From NCBI GenBank assembly GCA_026388695.1, contig JAPLJH010000045.1, positions 1 through 63,863 of the forward strand: 63,863 nt of DNA, written 5' to 3'. Position numbers and translations under genes: made by a program. The notes below the pieces were generated by a model. The model ran no database searches, was not told where the DNA came from, and was given only the letters and a program-made list of their open reading frames with translations. Each line of letters opens with the position of its first letter. The first letter of the stretch is position 1. Below, piece after piece: positions 33,542 through 42,200 of the stretch. This DNA is from Deltaproteobacteria bacterium. Its GTDB lineage: Bacteria > Desulfobacterota > Desulfobulbia > Desulfobulbales > Desulfurivibrionaceae.

Positions 33542-35677
33542 ATGGCAAGAGATCGACGCCAAGCAAATCGGAGCAGCAGCACGTTCCGGCAGGCTGGTTT
33601 CGTGGTCGGGCTGCTGGGGGGGGCGGCTGTGGCCATGGGCCTGTATGAGCCCGGCGCCGATTTTGCCGTTGTCGCCATGATCCTTGCCGGGTTGGTCCTG
33701 ATCTTTGCCTTGCTGGAGATGTGGCAGGGAGGGGCCGATTCTCCAGCGGATTCTTCTTTTTTCGGTACGGCCGGGCCTCTGCTCTGGGTCGTTGTCGTGT
33801 GGATTTTCTTTCGCTACTTCGGGGAGGATGCGCCCCAGTTGATTTTGCTCCCGGTGGGGCTCATCGGCTGGCTGGCCATCAGCTTTCCCATGCAGGCCTT
33901 GCTCGTTCCTGTTTTGGCCGTGCTCGTGATGGAGGCAGGATTATGGGCCATGGGCTTTCAAAAAACCGCCGGGCTGGCAGGCAATCTGGTGGCCTATGCC
34001 GCCGCCGGGGTGGGGCTCAGTGTTTTCATGAGCAGCAAGGCCTACCGTCAACGGATGCGAAAGGCCCTGATCCGGGCAAAAAGGGATACCGCCAGCCGAG
34101 AGTGTGCCCGTGATCTCGGCTTGTTTGACGATACGCCCGATATTCTTAGTACTCTGCCGGATTACGATCTCATCAATGACCCGGAGGCTGGCAGTCAGCC
34201 TGCGGTGGAAACCATCACCGCAGCTTTTGACCTGCAACTGGAACTCATCCGCCAGACCCTGGCCCTGTCAACGGTGGCCCTGCTGTGGCCGGACCCGGAG
34301 GGCCAAGAATATCGGCTGCGCAGTATTGCCACCATCAGAAAAGATATAGCCCCTGGGCCGTTTGGGGTGGGGGTTGGCATCACCGGGGCGTTGTTGGGGG
34401 TGGAGGAGCTGGTGAGCCTGGCCCCTGCCACCCCTTCCTTGGGCGTCCCCTATTACCTGAACCAGATTGAGGTGGGAGGGATTCTCGCGGTCCGTCTTCC
34501 CGATGACGCGGAGGAGTGGTTGGGGTTCGACGACAAGAAGATCGCCCCGCTGCTCTGCGTGGATCGGCCTGGGCAGCAACCTTGGACCGAGGCGGAAAAA
34601 GCGATCATGACCCTGACTGCGCGCAAACTCGCCCTGGACGTGAACATGGGCAGGCAGTTTCAGGCCATGGCCCATGAGCGCAGCGCCATCCAGCGGGTCT
34701 GTCTCGCCATGCGGGAACTGAATGGGGCCCTTGGGCTTGAACAGGTACTGGGGGCCACGATCAAGGCGGTGCGGACTCTGGTGGGCGCTGATTTCATCTC
34801 CATCAGCCTGGTTTGCGGCAACGGGCATTGCGTGGCCCTGGCCGAGGGCGAGGGGGCGGAACAACTCATAGGTCGCGAATTTTCCCGAGAAGAGGGGCTG
34901 GTGGGTCAGGTGCTCAAGATCAACCGGCCTCTGCCGGCCAAGGCCCAGTGCCATGGGCCGACCCAGGTTTTCGGCCACGACCATTTGCTCACCGGCTATG
35001 ATTCGCTACTGATTCTGCCCCTGCAAAAGGAAAAAGGCGAGGCCACCGGGGCGCTCACCGTGGCGGTGAAAAAAGCGGAGGTCTTCACCAAGGCCAGGCA
35101 GGAGATTCTCGAACTCATCGCTGCCCAGGTTGCGGTCAAGATCGATCTGGGGCAGGCCCATGAGGAGATCAACCGGTTGGCCACCATCGACGGGCTCACC
35201 GGCCTGCTCAATCACCGCACCTTTCAGCATGGCTTTGAGGTGATGCTGGCCCGCGAGGAGCGGCGGGCCGGGGCTTTGAGTCTGCTGCTCTGCGATATCG
35301 ATCATTTTAAAAAAATCAATGACAGCCATGGCCATCCCTTTGGCGACAAGGTTCTCAAAGAGGTGGCCGGTATCCTGCGCCGGGCGGCGCGCAGCGTGGA
35401 TATCGCTGCTCGGTACGGCGGCGAGGAATTTGCCCTCGTTCTGGAAGGCTCCGGCGAGCAGGGAGGTCTCCAGATGGCCGAGCGCATCAGGCAGGAGATC
35501 GAGAGAATGGTACTCCATAGCGAAAACGGACCGGTGCAGGTCACCCTGTCCCTGGGGCTTGCCGTCTATCCCGACCACGGGGCAGACAAGGAAGGCCTGA
35601 TCAGACGGGCTGACCAAGCCCTGTACCGGGCCAAGAAACAGGGGCGCAACCGGGTAGTTCTCTGGGAGAAGGAATGA
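33542..35677 (+). CDS. Membrane-bound diguanylate cyclase with GAF domains
   Basis: 711 residues. About five membrane helices (20-165) precede two GAF-like regions (about 220-370 and 395-540) and a C-terminal GGDEF domain (about 550-708). The active site reads YGGEEF. RSVD sits five residues before it, so the inhibitory I-site is kept and the enzyme should be product-inhibited. It synthesises c-di-GMP, the ligand of the riboswitch at 36962-37042 a little over 1 kb away. Confidence 0.93.
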   Translation: MARDRRQANRSSSTFRQAGFVVGLLGGAAVAMGLYEPGADFAVVAMILAGLVLIFALLEMWQGGADSPADSSFFGTAGPLLWVVVVWIFFRYFGEDAPQLILLPVGLIGWLAISFPMQALLVPVLAVLVMEAGLWAMGFQKTAGLAGNLVAYAAAGVGLSVFMSSKAYRQRMRKALIRAKRDTASRECARDLGLFDDTPDILSTLPDYDLINDPEAGSQPAVETITAAFDLQLELIRQTLALSTVALLWPDPEGQEYRLRSIATIRKDIAPGPFGVGVGITGALLGVEELVSLAPATPSLGVPYYLNQIEVGGILAVRLPDDAEEWLGFDDKKIAPLLCVDRPGQQPWTEAEKAIMTLTARKLALDVNMGRQFQAMAHERSAIQRVCLAMRELNGALGLEQVLGATIKAVRTLVGADFISISLVCGNGHCVALAEGEGAEQLIGREFSREEGLVGQVLKINRPLPAKAQCHGPTQVFGHDHLLTGYDSLLILPLQKEKGEATGALTVAVKKAEVFTKARQEILELIAAQVAVKIDLGQAHEEINRLATIDGLTGLLNHRTFQHGFEVMLAREERRAGALSLLLCDIDHFKKINDSHGHPFGDKVLKEVAGILRRAARSVDIAARYGGEEFALVLEGSGEQGGLQMAERIRQEIERMVLHSENGPVQVTLSLGLAVYPDHGADKEGLIRRADQALYRAKKQGRNRVVLWEKE

Positions 35678-35865
35678 CCGGCTGACTGCCTCCGGCAGTT
35701 TGTGCCTTTTGACTCGAATCTCGTTTTGTTTGCGGACCTCTGGCTTTCTGTCGGAATGGCGACCGATTTCCCAACCCCACGTATCAAAATTTACCGGCGA
35801 TCGCTGGGCCAGGCAAGGTTTTTTGCCTGCGGCCCGGTGTGTCGTATAAGGAGAAGGCGTGTCTT

Positions 35866-36693
35866 ATGCTTTTTAATACCTTTGTCCATATCCCTGGGAT
35901 CGGCGAGACCACGGAGCGGCGGATTTGGCAGGCCGGGGTAGAGACCTGGGATGATTTCAGGGAGCCGTACCCGGAGTTCCTTTCCGGCCAGAAGGTGAAG
36001 CTCATCCAGACTCATCTGGCCCGCAGCCGTGCCCAGGCCCAGCAACAGGCGCCCCACGAATTCCTGCGGCAGCTACCTGCGGCCCAGCGTTGGCGGGTCT
36101 TTCCACTGTATCGGGATTCCGTGGCCTATCTCGATATCGAGACCACGGGCTTGAGCTTCACCGACCATTGCATCACCACCGTCAGCCTCTACGATGGCAA
36201 AGAGGTGTTCACCTATGTGCAGGGGGAAAATCTCGCGGATTTTGCCGAGGACATCGGGAAATACCAATTGCTGGTCACTTACAACGGCAAGGCCTTTGAT
36301 GTCCCCATGCTGGAGCGGCATTTCGGTTTCAAGCTGAACCAGGCCCACATCGATCTCCGCCCACTGTTGCAGGGACTCGGGTTTGTCGGCGGTCTCAAGG
36401 GCTGCGAGAAGCAAATGGGTCTTGATCGTGGCGCGTTGGCTGGGGTGGATGGGTACTTTGCCGTGCTGCTTTGGCGGGAATACTGTCGGACAAGGGAGCC
36501 TCGGGTGCTGGAAACCCTGCTCGCCTATAATGTGGAAGATGCGGTGAATCTTGAGTCGCTGCTGGTGCAGGCCTATAACCTGAAACTGGCGGGCACCCCG
36601 TTTGCCGAAAGCCACCGGTTGTCCATGCCGGTCCTGCCGGAAAAGTCATTTTTTCCGGATATGGAGCTTATCGATCGATTGCGGGGGAATTGA
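35866..36693 (+). CDS. RNase H-like DEDD exonuclease domain protein (YprB type)
   Basis: 275 residues. AAGGAGAAG supports the ATG at 35866 over an in-frame GTG at 35839. Catalytic acids are in YLDIETTGL, TYNGKAFDVPML and NVEDAVNL. The N-terminal region (IPGIGETTERRIWQAGVETW) looks like a helix-hairpin-helix. The likely role is 3'-5' processing of DNA or RNA ends. It is the last gene before a 500-bp gap. Confidence 0.87.
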   Translation: MLFNTFVHIPGIGETTERRIWQAGVETWDDFREPYPEFLSGQKVKLIQTHLARSRAQAQQQAPHEFLRQLPAAQRWRVFPLYRDSVAYLDIETTGLSFTDHCITTVSLYDGKEVFTYVQGENLADFAEDIGKYQLLVTYNGKAFDVPMLERHFGFKLNQAHIDLRPLLQGLGFVGGLKGCEKQMGLDRGALAGVDGYFAVLLWREYCRTREPRVLETLLAYNVEDAVNLESLLVQAYNLKLAGTPFAESHRLSMPVLPEKSFFPDMELIDRLRGN

Positions 36694-36734
36694 GAAAAAA
36701 GCGGAGAGAGCCCGGCAGCTGCCGAACTCTCTCC
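36694..36734 (-). terminator. Minus-strand terminator, end of the riboswitch-led RNA
   Basis: GGAGAGAG and CTCTCTCC, extended by CGGCAG/CTGCCG, make a strong stem. The T tract (GCTTTTTT) follows only on the minus strand. It therefore closes a transcript arriving from the riboswitch side, not the convergent plus-strand exonuclease gene. Confidence 0.85.
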
Positions 36735-36808
36735 ATGGGGTGTCACGCGCTTTGTAACAAGGCAGAGAATCAGGATTACGGTCTATGGGCAGTGCGGCGC
36801 GTGGATGT

Positions 36809-36860
36809 GGTGATTCGCCCGCTACGGAGCGAATCACCCAGGGTTAAAGGTCCCCCCCCC
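36809..36860 (-). other. Structured, non-coding middle of the riboswitch-led RNA
   Basis: A perfect 10-bp inverted repeat (GGTGATTCGC with GCGAATCACC, 36809-36838) lies next to a run of nine identical bases (C on plus, G on minus, 36852-36860). The only minus-strand ORF here is about 43 codons with no ribosome site. No gene is recognised in this stretch. Confidence 0.5.
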
Positions 36861-36907
36861 AACCTGGATGTTCTGGTACGGTGCTGTCTTTTTCGATCCG
36901 ATGGGCA

Positions 36908-36945
36908 TAAAAAAACCCGTCTCTGTTGCCGGAGATGGGTTTTGT
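36908..36945 (-). terminator. Riboswitch expression-platform terminator
   Basis: On the minus strand AAACCCATCTC pairs with GAGACGGGTTT (one mismatch), followed by a T run. The loop contains CGGCAAC, complementary to GTTGCCG at the 3' edge of the aptamer (plus positions 36967-36973). This allows an alternative pairing that would disrupt the terminator. Confidence 0.8.
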
Positions 36946-36961
36946 GAAATCCATTGTTTCC

Positions 36962-37042
36962 CCTATCGGCAACCCGGCCATCCGCGCTGGCGGACCCGTT
37001 GGCTTTGCGTCCCCGGATTACTCCGGGTTTGCCTTTTTCCAA
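36962..37042 (-). promoter_or_regulatory. Cyclic-di-GMP-I (GEMM-I) riboswitch aptamer
   Basis: Read on the minus strand it contains the GEMM hallmarks in order: GGCAAACC, a P2 stem capped by a GTAA tetraloop (GNRA), GGGACGCAAAGCC, a P3 arm, and the closing GGGTTGCCGATAGG. It matches the Vibrio Vc2 aptamer layout from memory. A terminator follows within about 20 nt. There is no recognisable gene downstream on this strand before a second terminator at 36694. Confidence 0.93.
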
Positions 37043-37064
37043 GACAGCGTTCAGCTGTACAGCC

Positions 37065-37094
37065 ATACTTGCACAGCCAGCCTGCTTCTGTCAA
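37065..37094 (-). promoter_or_regulatory. Probable sigma-70 promoter of the riboswitch RNA
   Basis: On the minus strand TTGACA (37094-37089) and AAGTAT (37070-37065) are separated by 18 bp. Transcription would begin near 37058, about 16 nt before the aptamer. Confidence 0.55.
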
Positions 37095-37194
37095 TCTGTT
37101 TTTCCCGATGGACACGGGAGGAGCTTGGTTTTTCTCCGGCCTGTGGTAGACTGATCGCGTAAAGTCGGGTTTTAAACACTCACGGGAAATTGCC

Positions 37195-38796
37195 ATGTCC
37201 GAGTCCTTTGTCTGTCTCAATCCAGAATTTTTCCCTGCCTGCCGGAGATTGTTGGGCGGTCCGCAGTGGCAGGGGTTTCTTGCTCTCCTAGCCCCTGCCG
37301 GAAACCTGGCGGATTTAGCCGGGCTGCTTGCCGATCCTGCTTTCGCGTTAGAAGGGGTCCCTGGATATCTCTCCGATCTGGCCCGGCTGGAGCTGGCCCT
37401 ATGCCTGGCGCAGCAGGAAAGGCCGCTGCCTGCAATGGTGGAGCGGCTCACGGTAAATCCTTCTCTGCAATTGCTCCAAAGTTCCTGGGCTGGGTTGCCC
37501 CATCTGTTGGGGGAGAACGGAGCGAGGGCCGTGCCCCAGCCTGTACCGCAGCAGGAGATAATCCTGGTCTGGGTGGCACCGGAAACGGGAAAGAGCCAGG
37601 CGCAGGCAGCAGGGCCCGAGGATCTGCTGGCCTTGAAGCTGGTCTCTGAAGGGATCGATCCCCGCCAGGCCGCCGCCCTTGGGGAATTGTCGGTAGGGGC
37701 CATTGAGGAGGCTATTGAGCGTGCTGCGAACAAGGGGCTTCTTCTTGTCCCAGCCTCGCGTCTTCGTCGGGACGAGGAGAGCTTCCCCATCACCGAGGCG
37801 CTGGAACCCCGTTTCATGGTCGCCGAGGTTTTCACCCTGCAATGGCACATCACCCAGGTCTGCGATCTGCATTGCAAGCATTGCTACGACCGGAGTGATC
37901 GCGCTCCTTTGTCCCTGGCCCAGGGCCTTGCGGTGCTCGATGACCTGCTGGCCTTTTGCCAAAGCCGCCATGTGCGGGGACAGGTGAGCTTTTCCGGCGG
38001 CAACCCCTTGCTCTATCCTTATTTTCTTGAGTTGTATCAGGCGGCGGTGGATAGGGGCTTCACCGTGGCCATCCTCGGCAATGCCACCGCCAAGGAGCGG
38101 CTCCTGCCCGTGCTGGCTATTGAGAAACCGGCTTTTTGTCAGGTAAGCCTTGAGGGTCTGCCCGAACATAACGATTTTATCCGGGGCACGGGCTATTTTG
38201 CCAGGGTTATGGAGTTTCTCGATCTCCTGCGTGAGTTGGATATATACTCCATGGTGATGCTCACTTTGACCCGTGGCAACATGGAGCAGGTTCTGCCCCT
38301 GGCGGAGCTGCTCCGCGACCGGGTCGATCTGTTTGTTTTCAACCGGCTGGCCATGGTCGGGGAGGGTTCCTTGCTGGAGTCGGTGCCCATCGCGGAGTAT
38401 CGCGGCTTTCTGGAACGCTATCTTGTTGCGGCCCGCGAGAATCCGGGCATGGGCCTCAAGGATAATCTTTTCAATCTGCTCCGTGCAGAAACCGGCGAAC
38501 CCCTGCTAGGAGGCTGCGCCGGGTTCGGGTGCGGTGCGGCCTTTAACTTCGTCTCCCTGCTGCCCGATGGCGAGGTGCATGCCTGTCGGAAATTTCCCTC
38601 GTTCATCGGCAATATCTTTACGCAATCCCTGGCGGAGATATATGATGCCCCGACGGCCCGCCAGTACCGAGCCGGATGCCAGGCCTGTCGGGACTGCCGT
38701 CTGCGTCCTGCCTGCGGAGGTTGTCTTGCCGTGAGTCACGGTTTTGGCCTCGATGTCTTCAGCCAACGCGACCCCTATTGTTTTTTAGTAAGTTAG
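37195..38796 (+). CDS. sbtM: Radical SAM/SPASM peptide maturase, SbtM-like
   Basis: 533 residues. Residues 1-130 are a helical N-terminal domain (FFPACRRLLGG, YLSDLARLELAL); about 140-190 is a small winged-helix-like region (ALKLVSEGIDPRQAAALGE). The radical SAM core starts at C223-x3-C227-x2-C230 (CDLHCKHCYDRSD), with GQVSFSGGNPLLY after it. The C-terminal SPASM part carries many cysteines (GCAGFGCGAAFNF, HACRKFPS, CQACRDCRLRPACGGC) for auxiliary Fe-S clusters. From memory this is the 'selenobiotic' peptide maturase SbtM described bioinformatically by Haft and Basu. No precursor peptide lies beside it; the likely one is at 46994-47260. Confidence 0.82.
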   Translation: MSESFVCLNPEFFPACRRLLGGPQWQGFLALLAPAGNLADLAGLLADPAFALEGVPGYLSDLARLELALCLAQQERPLPAMVERLTVNPSLQLLQSSWAGLPHLLGENGARAVPQPVPQQEIILVWVAPETGKSQAQAAGPEDLLALKLVSEGIDPRQAAALGELSVGAIEEAIERAANKGLLLVPASRLRRDEESFPITEALEPRFMVAEVFTLQWHITQVCDLHCKHCYDRSDRAPLSLAQGLAVLDDLLAFCQSRHVRGQVSFSGGNPLLYPYFLELYQAAVDRGFTVAILGNATAKERLLPVLAIEKPAFCQVSLEGLPEHNDFIRGTGYFARVMEFLDLLRELDIYSMVMLTLTRGNMEQVLPLAELLRDRVDLFVFNRLAMVGEGSLLESVPIAEYRGFLERYLVAARENPGMGLKDNLFNLLRAETGEPLLGGCAGFGCGAAFNFVSLLPDGEVHACRKFPSFIGNIFTQSLAEIYDAPTARQYRAGCQACRDCRLRPACGGCLAVSHGFGLDVFSQRDPYCFLVS

Positions 38797-38835
38797 AAGT
38801 TGGTTCCTGCGCTTTTTTGGGCAGAAACCAACTTC
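38796..38835 (+). terminator. Hairpin immediately after the sbtM-like gene
   Basis: GAAGTTGGTTCCTGC and GCAGAAACCAACTTC pair at 14 of 15 positions. The six-T run is in the loop, not after the stem, so a simple intrinsic terminator is doubtful. Confidence 0.45.
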
Positions 38836-38877
38836 GTTAACGCACTTATCCTGTTTGTCAGGGCTGGAGCACTGATT

Positions 38878-39618
38878 ATGGATTTACGGATTCTTTCCTA
38901 CAATATCCACCGGGCCATCGGGGTTGATCGGCGGTTTCGACCGGAACGCATCGCCGCGATCCTGGCCCATTACGATGCCGATATCGTGTTGTTGCAGGAG
39001 GTGGACGTGGGTGCGCCCCGTTCGCGGGAATTGGATCTGGCCCAAGAACTGGCTGAGCGTTGCAATTATCCCTACTACGCCGTTGGCCTGAACGTCCAGC
39101 TACGCAAGGGCATGTATGGCAACGCCACCCTGAGTCGCTATCCCATCGCCAAGGAACGCAATATCGACCTGACCCTTGATGGCCGCAAGGCCAGGGGCTG
39201 CCTGTTCACCGAGTTGGAATTGACCGATGGCAGCACTTGCCGACTGCTGCCCGTCTTCAACCTGCACCTGGGGCTGTCTTTCAAGGAACGACCCCAGCAG
39301 GTGGGCCGCCTGGTGCGGACCCCGGAGTTCACCGGCATCGCCGCCGATGCTCCCTGTGTGGTGGCTGGGGATTTCAACGACTGGTGGACCAGGCTCGCCC
39401 CGCTGTTTACCGAGGCCCTGGGCTTTGTCTGCGCCACCAACCATGGGGTTGGCTATCAGAATGCTATCTTGACCTATCCCTCCTTTTCGCCCACCACCGG
39501 TCTGGACAAGGTGTTTTGCCGGGGGCCGATCACCGTGCTGGGGGGCAGGCGCTGTCGCCTTCGGGTGTCCAAGGTTGCCAGCGATCATCTGCCCGTTATT
39601 GTTGATCTGCAACTATGA
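38878..39618 (+). CDS. Endonuclease/exonuclease/phosphatase family protein
   Basis: 246 residues from the ATG at 38878. Family motifs: YNIHRAIG, LLQEVD, GNATLSR, NLHLG, GDFNDW and SDHLPV. These are the metal and catalytic residues of the DNase I-like phosphoesterase fold. There is no signal peptide. The substrate may be nucleic acid, a phospholipid or a phosphoester. Confidence 0.9.
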   Translation: MDLRILSYNIHRAIGVDRRFRPERIAAILAHYDADIVLLQEVDVGAPRSRELDLAQELAERCNYPYYAVGLNVQLRKGMYGNATLSRYPIAKERNIDLTLDGRKARGCLFTELELTDGSTCRLLPVFNLHLGLSFKERPQQVGRLVRTPEFTGIAADAPCVVAGDFNDWWTRLAPLFTEALGFVCATNHGVGYQNAILTYPSFSPTTGLDKVFCRGPITVLGGRRCRLRVSKVASDHLPVIVDLQL

Positions 39619-39716
39619 GATAGGTTGTCGGCGAGAACGTTTTTTCGTTGACTTTGCGGGACATTTTCCTGAGCATATCAATATGCCTTCCCTCAAAAAA
39701 ACCAGGTCAACTGTCC

Positions 39717-41138
39717 ATGGATACTGATTCTTCACAAATAAGCATTCTCCTTGTCGAAGATGATCTCGGCGACGCCCTGCTTGTGCAGGAGATGCTCTCG
39801 GAAATCAAGGACCCTCTTTTTGCCGTCACCCATGTCGACCGGGTTGCCAAGGCTCTGGACCAGATCCGAGAGGCGCAGTTCGGGGTTATCCTTCTTGATC
39901 TTTCGTTGCCCGACGGCCAGGGCATGGAACTGGTCAAAGTGGTTCGCCAGGCTGCGCCCGAAACGCCCATTGTGGTGATGAGCGGTCAACGCGATGACGA
40001 TTTTGCCCTCAAGATCGTTCAGGAAGGGGTTCAGGATTACTGCGTCAAAGGGCATGTCGATAGCTTCCTTCTCACGCGGACTCTCCGGTATGCCATTGAG
40101 CGCAAGCGCATCGAGGATACCCTGCGTCGGCGTAACGCCGAACTGGCCGTGTTATTCCATGTTTCCTCCACGGTGAGCCGCTGCATCGACATGCAGGGGC
40201 TTCTTGCCGATGTTATTGGCTCGCTTGCCGGAATGGATATTCTTAGCCTGAAATGGCAAGGCGCCATCCTCACGGTCGAGGACGATGGGACTCTGCGACT
40301 CGCCCAGGAACTCGGCCATTCTCCGACCTTTATCGAGGCGCATCAGCGATTGCGATGTGGCGAATGTCTCTGCGGCTTGGCCGTGGAGCGCGGGGAGATG
40401 GTGGTTTCCTCCGATGCCTTTCAGGACGCGCAGCATACCCTCCGCTATGCCGGAATGGAGCCCCACGGTCATATCGTTATTCCCCTTAAGTCCAGAGAGC
40501 GGGTCGTTGGCGTCCTTTGTCTTGATACCGCGCCGGACATTTCGGTGCGGGAGGGAGAGCAAAAACTGCTGCTTTCCATCGGCGAACAGGTCGGCATCGC
40601 CGTTGAAAACGCCAGGCTCTATGAGGAAACCCGGCGCTTGGCGCTCCACGATTCACTCACCGGACTGGCCAACCGGCGGCATTTGGATATCGTCGCCGAA
40701 AGCAATCTTGCCAGGGCCCGTCGCCACGGCACCCCCTTTGCCATCATCCTGCTCGATCTCGATCATTTCAAGCGCTACAACGATACCCATGGTCACAACG
40801 CCGGGGATCAGCTCTTGGTGGCAGTGGCCAATACCATGAAAAAGGAGGTGCGGGAGACCAGCCTCGTGGTGCGCTATGGCGGCGAGGAGTTTTTGGTCCT
40901 GCTCTCGGATACGGAGATCGTTGCGGCTTTGGCAGTGGCGGAGCGGATCAGGCTCAAGGTTCAGGAAGAAACCGGGGTCACCGTGAGTCTGGGAGTATCG
41001 TGGGCCAAGGATGCCACCCGTTCGCTGCCCCTTTTGATTGCCGAGGCCGATGCGGCGCTCTATCAGGCGAAAAATAGCGGAAGAAACAGGGTGGTTAGCG
41101 CAGACACGCGGCAAAAAGGGGAGGACGTGCATGGCTGA
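39717..41138 (+). CDS. Response regulator with GAF and GGDEF output (diguanylate cyclase)
   Basis: 473 residues. An N-terminal receiver domain (phospho-acceptor Asp in VILLDLSLPDG, Lys in YCVKGH) precedes a GAF domain (about 155-300) and a GGDEF domain (about 310-465, YGGEEF). The position of the I-site RxxD reads RETS, so product inhibition through that site is not expected. The stop overlaps the next gene by 8 bp, tying it to the substrate-binding lipoproteins. Confidence 0.92.
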   Translation: MDTDSSQISILLVEDDLGDALLVQEMLSEIKDPLFAVTHVDRVAKALDQIREAQFGVILLDLSLPDGQGMELVKVVRQAAPETPIVVMSGQRDDDFALKIVQEGVQDYCVKGHVDSFLLTRTLRYAIERKRIEDTLRRRNAELAVLFHVSSTVSRCIDMQGLLADVIGSLAGMDILSLKWQGAILTVEDDGTLRLAQELGHSPTFIEAHQRLRCGECLCGLAVERGEMVVSSDAFQDAQHTLRYAGMEPHGHIVIPLKSRERVVGVLCLDTAPDISVREGEQKLLLSIGEQVGIAVENARLYEETRRLALHDSLTGLANRRHLDIVAESNLARARRHGTPFAIILLDLDHFKRYNDTHGHNAGDQLLVAVANTMKKEVRETSLVVRYGGEEFLVLLSDTEIVAALAVAERIRLKVQEETGVTVSLGVSWAKDATRSLPLLIAEADAALYQAKNSGRNRVVSADTRQKGEDVHG

Positions 41139-42174
41139 TTATCGTGTCAGAAAAAGCAAAGGGTTACGGGGGAAATCCCTGGTCGTTTTTCTGGCGGCAG
41201 TTTTTGCGCTGACGGGTGTCGGCTGCAAGCAGCGCCAGGAGGAAGCACCCAAGTCGGCGCCTGTGGCGCAAGAATCTGTGGCGCTCTGTCGCTCCACCAC
41301 GGCTTTGCTGCCCATGGTGGTCGCGGAGAAGCAGGGCTTTTTTGCCGAGCAGGGGCTCACGGTCTCGGTTCGGGACTCCATTATGGGCAAGGAAGCGTTG
41401 GAGGGGCTGCTCAGGGGAGAGTGCGACTTGGCCACTGCCGCCGAGCCACCTGTGGTCGAATATGCCCAGCAGCGTGATGATTTTCGTCTGCTCGCCGCCC
41501 TGCAAAACACGGATAATCTGAATCGCATCGTCGCACGGGCCGACCGGGGCATTGCGAGCCCGGCGGACTTGCACGGCAAGCGGATTGCCACGAGCAAGGG
41601 AACGGCGCCCCATTATTTTCTGGAGTTGTTTCTTGAAAAACATGGGATGAAAGCCAAGGATGTTGTCATTGTCTTCATGAAATCAGACGAGTTGCTGGCG
41701 GCGCTTACCAGCGGCCAGGTCGATGCCGTTTCCATGACCAACAATGTTGTCAGCAAGGCCCAAGAGGCGTTGCAGGACAATGCGGTGCTTATGGAGGAGC
41801 CGGGGCTGTATCGCAATTATTATCTGCTTCTGGCGACCACGAATTTGCTTGAAAAACGGCCAGAGGTTGTGGTGCGGTTTCTCCGTGCGGTGGTCAAGGC
41901 CGAGGCCTTTATCCAGCAAAGTCCGGAGGAAACATTGGCCATTGGCCAGGCCAGCCAGAATCAGAAGGTCTCATCCTCGGAAATCAAGCAACTCCTTGAG
42001 GGCTATCAGTACCGGTTGACCTTGGACCATGCCATGCTCATGGGCCTGGAAGATACGGCCCGGTGGATGGCCGCCCTCACGGGGACAGGGCAGAAACCTG
42101 TTAATTTTCTCAACCTGATTGCGGCCAACCCATTACGGACAGTGCAGCCGGATGCTGTCAGGCTTGAAAAATAA
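41131..42174 (+). CDS. Substrate-binding lipoprotein (NMT1/SsuA-like), copy 1
   Basis: 347 residues. Signal peptide with lipobox TGVGC. The periplasmic type II binding fold follows: AEKQGFFAEQGLTVSVRD, GECDLATAAEPPVV, GKRIATSKGTAPHYFL, VDAVSMTNNVV. The family usually serves ABC importers for sulfonates, nitrate or thiamine precursors, yet no permease or ATPase gene is nearby. It is paralogous to the next gene. Confidence 0.9.
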   Translation: MADYRVRKSKGLRGKSLVVFLAAVFALTGVGCKQRQEEAPKSAPVAQESVALCRSTTALLPMVVAEKQGFFAEQGLTVSVRDSIMGKEALEGLLRGECDLATAAEPPVVEYAQQRDDFRLLAALQNTDNLNRIVARADRGIASPADLHGKRIATSKGTAPHYFLELFLEKHGMKAKDVVIVFMKSDELLAALTSGQVDAVSMTNNVVSKAQEALQDNAVLMEEPGLYRNYYLLLATTNLLEKRPEVVVRFLRAVVKAEAFIQQSPEETLAIGQASQNQKVSSSEIKQLLEGYQYRLTLDHAMLMGLEDTARWMAALTGTGQKPVNFLNLIAANPLRTVQPDAVRLEK

Positions 42175-42200
42175 TGGGGCGCGAAGAGAGGAGGCCAGCT

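Noticed and set aside
36776-37066. 96-residue minus-strand ORF overlapping the riboswitch
   Set aside because: It runs through the aptamer and terminator, has no ribosome site and low-complexity content; the RNA structure explains the sequence better.
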